From Notospermus geniculatus (Eukaryota > Nemertea > Pilidiophora > Heteronemertea > Lineidae): a stretch of 64,000 nucleotides of DNA. The number at the start of each line of letters is the position of its first letter. Within the stretch, counting starts at the first letter, position 1. Under the pieces are notes generated by a model. It was not told the origin of the DNA. It did not search any database and was given only the letters and a program-made list of their open reading frames with translations. The DNA lies in NCBI GenBank assembly GCA_002633025.1, contig NMRB01000106.1, positions 417,445 to 481,444 of the forward strand, given 5' to 3'. Both the position numbers and the translations under genes were made by a program. Below are positions 58,925 through 64,000 of this stretch, piece after piece.

Positions 58925-59012
58925 CTGAAACAGAACCACTGAAAAAAGGCACCTGAAACAGAACTACTGGAAAAAAGTGGCACCTGAAAGAGAACCAGTG
59001 GAAAAAAGGAAG
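58922..59012. repeat. Three-copy 29-31-bp minisatellite with acceptor-like units
   Basis: CACCTGAAACAGAACYACTG then GAAAAAAGG repeats three times. On the minus strand each unit reads CCTTTTTTCCAGTnGTTCTG then TTTCAG, i.e. a polypyrimidine tract plus AG. Confidence 0.9.
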
Positions 59013-59079
59013 GCCGCTACACAGGTTGTAATGGAAAGATGAAGAGGTTGACAGACATCTGCTGTGTTGCAGGGCTCAT

Positions 59080-59235
59080 TCTTATGTCGCCTTCTTCCTC
59101 TTTCGCCTTCATCCCTTGTCGCTTTCTTCCTCTTTCGCCCTTCATCCCTTGTAGCTTTTCCTCTTTCGCCTTCATCCCTTTTTGCCTTCGTCCTCTTTCG
59201 CTTTCCTCCTATTCGCCGTCTTCACTTTTCGCAGA
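59080..59235. repeat. Pyrimidine-rich minisatellite (CTTTCGCCTTCATCCCTT)
   Basis: About five imperfect copies of TCCTCTTTCGCCTTCATCCC then TTGT/TTTT. Strongly strand-asymmetric (C/T on +, G/A on -). Confidence 0.9.
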
Positions 59236-59451
59236 CCAAAGGAAAGTCAAAAACGCAGGCAAAAGTGGCATGTGACAAGCGCTAGATTCGCGCCAACCTG
59301 GCCGAAACTTAACATCAGAAACCCAGCCAAGACTTAGTGAGTTGCGTCACAGGTGGAGGTAGCGGCCTTCGCAAGATGGAATGCTCCAATGTCGTCATGA
59401 CAGCATAAAATGCGTCAGCACCGCAGGCAATACAAGGCGGTTCAAGCTGCT

Positions 59452-59529
59452 ATGGATCAGCTCAGTTTGAGCGAAGACAGATCACAGGCAGTGGCGCCGT
59501 TAGAACCAGAATCGGAGACAACTGAAGAG
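59452..59529 (+). CDS. Possible first coding exon, hypothetical protein
   Basis: From ATG at 59452 the frame reads MDQLSLSEDRSQAVAPLEPE, then SETTEE, with codon use and an acidic, serine-rich composition that look like a real N-terminus. GAG|GTGACA at 59527-59535 would be an acceptable splice donor. The frame also stays open upstream to 59410 (MRQHRRQYKAVQAA) and downstream to 59655, where it loses protein-like character. No domain is recognisable and no downstream exon was identified. A chance ORF is the main alternative. Confidence 0.25.
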
Positions 59530-59961
59530 GTGACAATGCTAACTTGTATCAGAACTGAACACTGTGGTATCCGAGCCCACACGTGGGAGATGGCTGTGTC
59601 GTGGCGGAAGTGCGTTATCAGAATCAAGCCGAAGTCAGAGGAACCAACGAGCTGATGAAGGCTACCAGGCATACCATCCGAGGGGATTTGAATGCATACA
59701 AATACAGTACAATGTGTAGGCCTATTTCATGTCTGCCACTGGAATGAAGGCCTGATTTTGCCAGAAGAAATGGATTTTTCGAGTTTTCGAAATCTGTTGT
59801 TCATGGTCTCTTGGAGGAAAATTCCTTCAAGATAGTCTCTACCACGCACATCATTCGTAGCTACCAGTGAGTATTCGCAACTGCCCGGTTAGCATACATA
59901 CGATAACGTTGACGTAGGCCTCACAGAGCCATTGCGAGAACTCACTATTATCGTGACGACC

Positions 59962-60220
59962 TTAAAGGAGCTAGACGTCCAAGTTGTAAACACTCATTCA
60001 CTGGTTCTCTATCCACGCGACGCCTGCGGTGCTGCCACCTATTGTCGGTGATTTGTACTGACGTGAATATCGTGAGTGAGTTGCATTGGACCGGGCACCA
60101 GTCTAACGATAACGGGGCGCTACTGGTGCTGCCACCTTCACGAAGGAATAAAACTAGTTTGCTGGCCACTGTTTGTAAACAAACCAGTTTGTTTACAACT
60201 TCGACGTCGAGCTCCTTTAA
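59962..60220. mobile_element. TTAA-bounded MITE (TTAAAGGAGCTMGACGTC ends)
   Basis: TTAAAGGAGCTAGACGTCCA then AGTTGTAAAC is mirrored by GTTTACAACTTCGACGTCGA then GCTCCTTTAA. GGTGCTGCCACC recurs inside (about 60030 and 60127). 259 bp with TTAA at both ends and subterminal GTTTAC. Confidence 0.88.
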
Positions 60221-60244
60221 TATTGTCTTACGCTCATGCATGCA

Positions 60245-60295
60245 TGCAAACAATGATCTAAATGAAATGGTCCAGGGACCATGCACTCACCACAG
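60245..60295. repeat. Isolated unit of the GGCCAGGG minisatellite
   Basis: TGATCTAAATGAAATGGTCC then AGGGACCATGCACTCACC matches the 61190-61370 unit in order and spacing. Adjacent, flanked by the 59962 MITE. Confidence 0.55.
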
Positions 60296-60540
60296 CGTAT
60301 CACTAACTACGGAGGAAAGAACTTGACGAAGAATTTTTCTAGATGGCGACTAACGGCCATTAATAAACTTAAGTCTGATTGGACCGAAATCTGCTGCACT
60401 TTACAGGACAGGTACCTGCATGTAGGTACGTACATTATATAATGCAGGGAAAAACATTCCAGCTGCTGTAGTTTAGGTGATGAGCCAACGACCCATTTCC
60501 AATATGGCCGCCTGGCAGCCATGTTTGAAGAGCAAAGAGC

Positions 60541-61110
60541 TAACATTTGGCATTCATACATGTACATTATTCACACCAAGTTAGAACATTCTATCTGTTA
60601 TTGTTCACAAGATACAATGTAACTTTAAAGTATGAAGTCCAGTTTTCGAGATGGCCAAATGGCGGCCATATCTGAAGTCGGATCAGGCCGATAGAGTACA
60701 CTGAGAGGGCCCAGATACATGTACATGTACATCATCACACCAAATAAGAACACTCTATGTCAAATAGGAGCCTCGAAGCAAATTTTGGACTTTGAGTGTT
60801 GACCTCTGTGACCTTCAAAAGTAGGTCAAATCAAAAAAGTCCGTTATTTATACCATATATCCTTCCCTATAAGATGTACAGTACCTATTATAAAAATTTG
60901 GAGCTGGTCCAGAAATTAGTTCAGGAGTTGTTGCACTTCCTGCGTTTTCAAATTTGACCACCTGGTAGTCAAGCAAAAAATCAGGTCGGACCGAAACTTG
61001 GTGTCTAAGGTAATCTGGCCTTGGGGTAAATGTTATCTGCAAAGTTTCAGGTCAATAGCCCGAGGGTTGCTAAAAACGAACACCGACGATGGACGGCGGA
61101 CACCACGTGA
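60541..61110. repeat. Interspersed repeat with two degenerate ATACATGTACAT..CACACCAA units
   Basis: CATACATGTACATTATTCAC then ACCAAGTTAGAACATTCTAT recurs as GATACATGTACAT..ATCACACCAA then ATAAGAACACTCTATG, about 170 bases apart. The 3' part (TGCAAAGTTTCAGGTCAATA, GATGGACGGCGGACACCACG, GTGATAGTGAAAGCTCA) resembles the tail of repeats I recall from several marine invertebrate genomes. No family name is claimed. Confidence 0.45.
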
Positions 61111-61187
61111 TAGTGAAAGCTCATCTACGACGTCACCTCAGGAAAAGTCATAAATCATAAACGCTTGTAACCTGACGCCTCATCTCT

Positions 61188-61375
61188 TCAAGATAAAATG
61201 GCCAGGGCCATTGTGCTCATCCGAGTCATCAACACCCATAATTTGCACGCACCGTCTTTTCAAGATGAAATGACCAGGGTCATTGTGCTCACCTGAAGCA
61301 TAGTACGCTCCATCTTTTTGAGATAAAATGGCCAGGGCCACTGTGCTTACTTGGATCATTAACATTCGTAGGCCT
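61188..61375. repeat. Three-copy minisatellite, about 56-67-bp unit
   Basis: TCAAGATAAAATGGCCAGGG then CCATTGTGCTCA recurs at 61191, 61258 and 61315 with few substitutions. The minus-strand ORF over it (EHNDPGHFILKR repeats) is a translation of the repeat, not evidence of a gene. Confidence 0.92.
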
Positions 61376-61850
61376 ACTTTAATTTACACGGCCAGGGGTA
61401 AAATGTGGTCGCAGCCCTAAGTTGGACTAAACGCCGGAGAATGAGGCTTGCTCCTCTTTGCCACCAGGGGGCCAAAAGCCGAAATACAAAAACTGCAATT
61501 CCGCCTTTAATACTGAACGGAATTTTACCAAATTCTTATGGTAAGCTCGCCTAGTGCGGGTACATAGTAAGTACATGTAGTACCACTTTGAAATTAGATT
61601 GATTTTTCGGCCGTACAGGTGGCGCTTTGTAAAAACAACAGAAAATCCGTTCTACTCCGTAACTTCACAACACTTCTCTTTTAAAGAACAAATCTTCAAA
61701 ATACACAACCATCACCCAGGTCGACGGGGACGTCATCATCAGCCCATACGCTGATAGACCTGCGTGCAATCTTGATGAAAAACATTCGCCTACATTTCCA
61801 ATAAGAAGGCCTACATCTTTTCCCGAGGTGACACACACAACATAATATAT

Positions 61851-62142
61851 ACGCACGGCCCTCATTAACATTAATTTGCATACGATCTCATGACGAAGTT
61901 TCGCGCGGTGTAGTTACATTGGTGGCCGATAGGCGCCAATACCGTCGATCTCTCTTTTGCTGCTGCCGCATCGCAAAAGTATCTTTTCGTTTGTTCTAAA
62001 CATAGGCTTGAAATCTGCTGGTTCTATCGATAAAATAAAGCCTATTTGACAAAAATCCAGCAATTTTTGGGGGGGGGGGCCACGTGTCCCAAATCCGGCC
62101 AGAGTTTGTCATGAGAGTTTTATGTTAATGAGGGCCGTGCGC
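61851..62142. repeat. Inverted repeat pair CGCACGGCCCTCATTAACAT
   Basis: CGCACGGCCCTCATTAACAT at about 61853 and ATGTTAATGAGGGCCGTGCG ending at 62142 are perfect complements about 250 bases apart, perhaps MITE termini. The interval includes a G-run at 62068. A GCGCATGGT doublet follows at 62139-62160. Confidence 0.75.
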
Positions 62143-63410
62143 ATGGTGCGCATGGTGCGTTTTTACACATAACATACATGTAGCTAAAGTCAAAGCTTGA
62201 CAAAAATCAACTTACCACTTTCGTGATGATGAGACTGTCCAAAGATCCATTCCTATCCAGAAACGGATGGTACAACGGATGAAATGTGAGATGAGTCCCT
62301 GAAAAGTTCATTGTCAAAATCGAGTTCGTTAAAAAGTTCACAACTTTCTTGGCTCAGTCTCCGTTCCATTGCAATAGTGTCTACAGCGAAATTTGATTCA
62401 CAAAAGCACTCATTCCCGCACAGTCACCACAAAAAATATAAGAACTAATCACGAGAATCCTCGACTCGGGAATTCGAACACACATCCTCTCCACTGAATA
62501 CATGAAGATAACGGCCACAATTCCAATCCTCCTTGTACTGAATGCAATGCAAATGCACTGTTTCGCCTCCTTGTATAAAAGCGTGTAGTACGAATCGAAC
62601 CACAACACCTTGCCTTTCACTGCCAGATTGGGGGTTCGAACCAACGTTTGCATTGATTCATTCTGAAATGATACGCAAAAAAACAGTGTTAACATCGATA
62701 GTTAGCGTGCATAACTCACACTGGACGTAGACAAATTGGCCTAATACATGTAATTAATAGTCATGCCACTCGCCCGCAACACAAGGAAGGTTCATGTTTT
62801 CAACTGGTGGCCTAACCGTTCGGAAAATACAAGGATAATCTGAGATTGAAACCCTCATCACGACATTTGGCACGTTGACACTTAATCTTGAACAGCGCCT
62901 CCGAGGGTTAAAATCCCAACGCCTTCGGTCTCCGCCCCCTCAGCGTAATCCGAAGGCAAAAAGTGACCGGACGACTTGACATTGCAAATTGATACTTCTA
63001 GGTAGTCGACGCTCTTTCAGCTGACTGTATAAAAAACCAGAACCCGCCCGCCGGGAGTAGTGACAACTCCAACAAGCCAAGGCTAGATCTCAAACTTCTC
63101 TGGCCCAACTTCAGTCTGTACACGCCGCAATCTCGCTAATGCGTCTGACCTCCGCGTTGGAGAGTCAAGATTCCCGCACAAAAAACTGAAGTGACCAATC
63201 CCAGTCCAGGGAGATCGCGTCTGTTCGATTTTCGTGGAATTGGCCTTGAATGGAGCCGATTGATAGTGACCAGGTGCCAGACTGTCTGGATATCGGCGAA
63301 CATCTCATGGCCTACGTGCTAGTGTCGTGACTGATCAATTGTGGTAGATCTATATTTAGCCAGATACCCGCGGCCACCTGTTTGCACAGAAAAAAAACGG
63401 TCATTTGATT
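62143..63410. other. No gene; two weak tRNA-like B-boxes
   Basis: GTTCGAATTCC (minus, about 62467) and GGTTCGATTCG (minus, about 62592) resemble B-boxes but lack tRNA folds. The ORFs are not protein-like. Confidence 0.4.
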
Positions 63411-63630
63411 GATCGGTTTTCCCGCTGATTTCAAATACGAACGTGACCGGCGTGCGTCAAGCGTAGACTGCTGGTATCCGTCTCTTTTCCGCTCCACTCC
63501 CGCTGGCGTTGCCTGATACAAAGAACAGGCAACGCCAGCGGGAGTGGAGCGGAAAAGAGACGGATACCAGCAGTCTACACTTGACGCACGCCGGACACGT
63601 TCGTATTTGAAATCAGCGGGAAAACCGATC
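63411..63630. repeat. Near-perfect 220-bp palindrome, 105-bp arms, 10-base loop
   Basis: Left arm 63411-63515 (GATCGGTTTTCCCGCTG ... GGCGTTGCCTG) and right arm 63526-63630 are reverse complements with 2 mismatches in 105. The loop is ATACAAAGAA. The arms are GC-richer than the surroundings. The minus-strand 129-codon ORF passing through it is a shadow of the repeat. Confidence 0.97.
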
Positions 63631-63839
63631 ATTATTAAATAGCCCGGTGTAACATTTTTGAATGTTGCTAATGCCCAGGAATTGCTAGCAGCACACCGCA
63701 AATGTTCATCCGCCAGCTTTTAGCCGGTGGTGAATATAACCGCAGCTCCAAACCGCCAGCTAAATTGCCTTTTACCGTTGTCATGGTTGTGGTCATCGGG
63801 CAGGCCTTCGTACCTTCTCCGCGCTGGACCACAGCAGAC

Positions 63840-64000
63840 TTAAAGGCCCTCTAGTCCGAAATGTAAACATTACGGTTTGTTTATTTACGTGGTTGATCAT
63901 AATAGTTATTCTCCTTCGGACAGGTGGCAGCACCGTGTATACCAAAACAAAACAAAATAACAAAAAACATTAATGTTTTCTATTTTTAATATCTATCGTG
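63840..64000. mobile_element. Probable TTAA-type MITE cut by the window end
   Basis: Starts TTAAAGGCCCTCTAGTCCGA, followed by AATGTAAACATTACGG and TTTGTTTATTTACG, the same boundary and GTAAACA motifs as the 59962 and 8599 elements. The right terminus is outside the window. An (AAAAC)n tract lies at about 63944-63965. Confidence 0.5.

Noticed and set aside
58500-58928. 142-codon ORF as a gene
   Set aside because: It starts inside a degenerate repeat and ends in a minisatellite. No recognisable domain.
63312-63701. 129-codon minus-strand ORF
   Set aside because: It is a translation of the near-perfect palindrome at 63411-63630.
1-64000. CRISPR arrays, operons or other prokaryotic systems
   Set aside because: No regular repeat-spacer pattern and no packed genes. 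The GPCR, microsatellites and MITEs show animal nuclear DNA.
1-64000. Autonomous retrotransposon or transposase genes, endogenous viral genes
   Set aside because: No reverse-transcriptase (YxDD), DDE-transposase, integrase or capsid-like motif was seen in any translated frame.

Overview
This window looks like AT-rich, repeat-dense, intron/intergenic-type nuclear DNA of an aquatic invertebrate animal. The reasons are the very low coding density, a metazoan neuropeptide-type GPCR, dozens of short foldback (MITE-like) transposons, minisatellites, and pervasive TACATGTA / TAGGCCTA motifs. The composition recalls draft genomes of marine deuterostomes or lophotrochozoans, but I cannot place the species. 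There is nothing bacterial about it: no operons, ribosome binding sites or prokaryotic gene packing. Almost all open reading frames of 60-150 codons look like chance ORFs.

Genes. The one confident gene is the 3' part of a class-A peptide GPCR (47072-47833, +), most like the galanin / allatostatin-A receptor group. It runs from within TM3 to the stop codon and is cut at its 5' side by a single-N assembly gap at 47069. A polyadenylation signal follows at 47967. Weaker coding-like material is a frame-disrupted 135-codon segment (13902-14331, +), a possible first exon (59452-59529, +), an acidic ORF interrupted by one TAG (43791-44083, +) and a possible mini-exon on the minus strand (58891-58924).

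Mobile DNA. Nearly every recognisable feature is a short non-autonomous inverted-repeat element, and no transposase or reverse transcriptase is visible. They sort into families by terminal sequence: (i) TTAA-bounded elements with subterminal GTTTAC (8599, 36642, 45396, 59962, 63840; possibly 20711); (ii) AGGGAGKTT-ended foldbacks (13641, 15761, 18361, 29696, 57117); (iii) GGGCCGTAT-ended foldbacks (14656, 33442, 48778); (iv) CACTGTTAG-ended elements (19998, 55197, 56727); (v) CCATAAAGG-ended elements (14634, 16012); (vi) ACACTCTAAA-ended elements whose interiors are arrays of short self-complementary words (12010, 45801); plus several singletons. Two very tight palindromes (63411-63630 and 8860-9001) are the youngest-looking structures. 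Three hammerhead-ribozyme-like motifs may mark Penelope-like retroelement debris.

Duplications. Five local duplications occur: 2997-3928, 35855-36813, 40107-41360, 41231-43091 and 53969-56895. Two of them have a single N exactly where the second copy starts, which points to unmerged overlapping or allelic contigs rather than real tandem duplication. Copy number in 35.8-43.1 kb should not be taken at face value.
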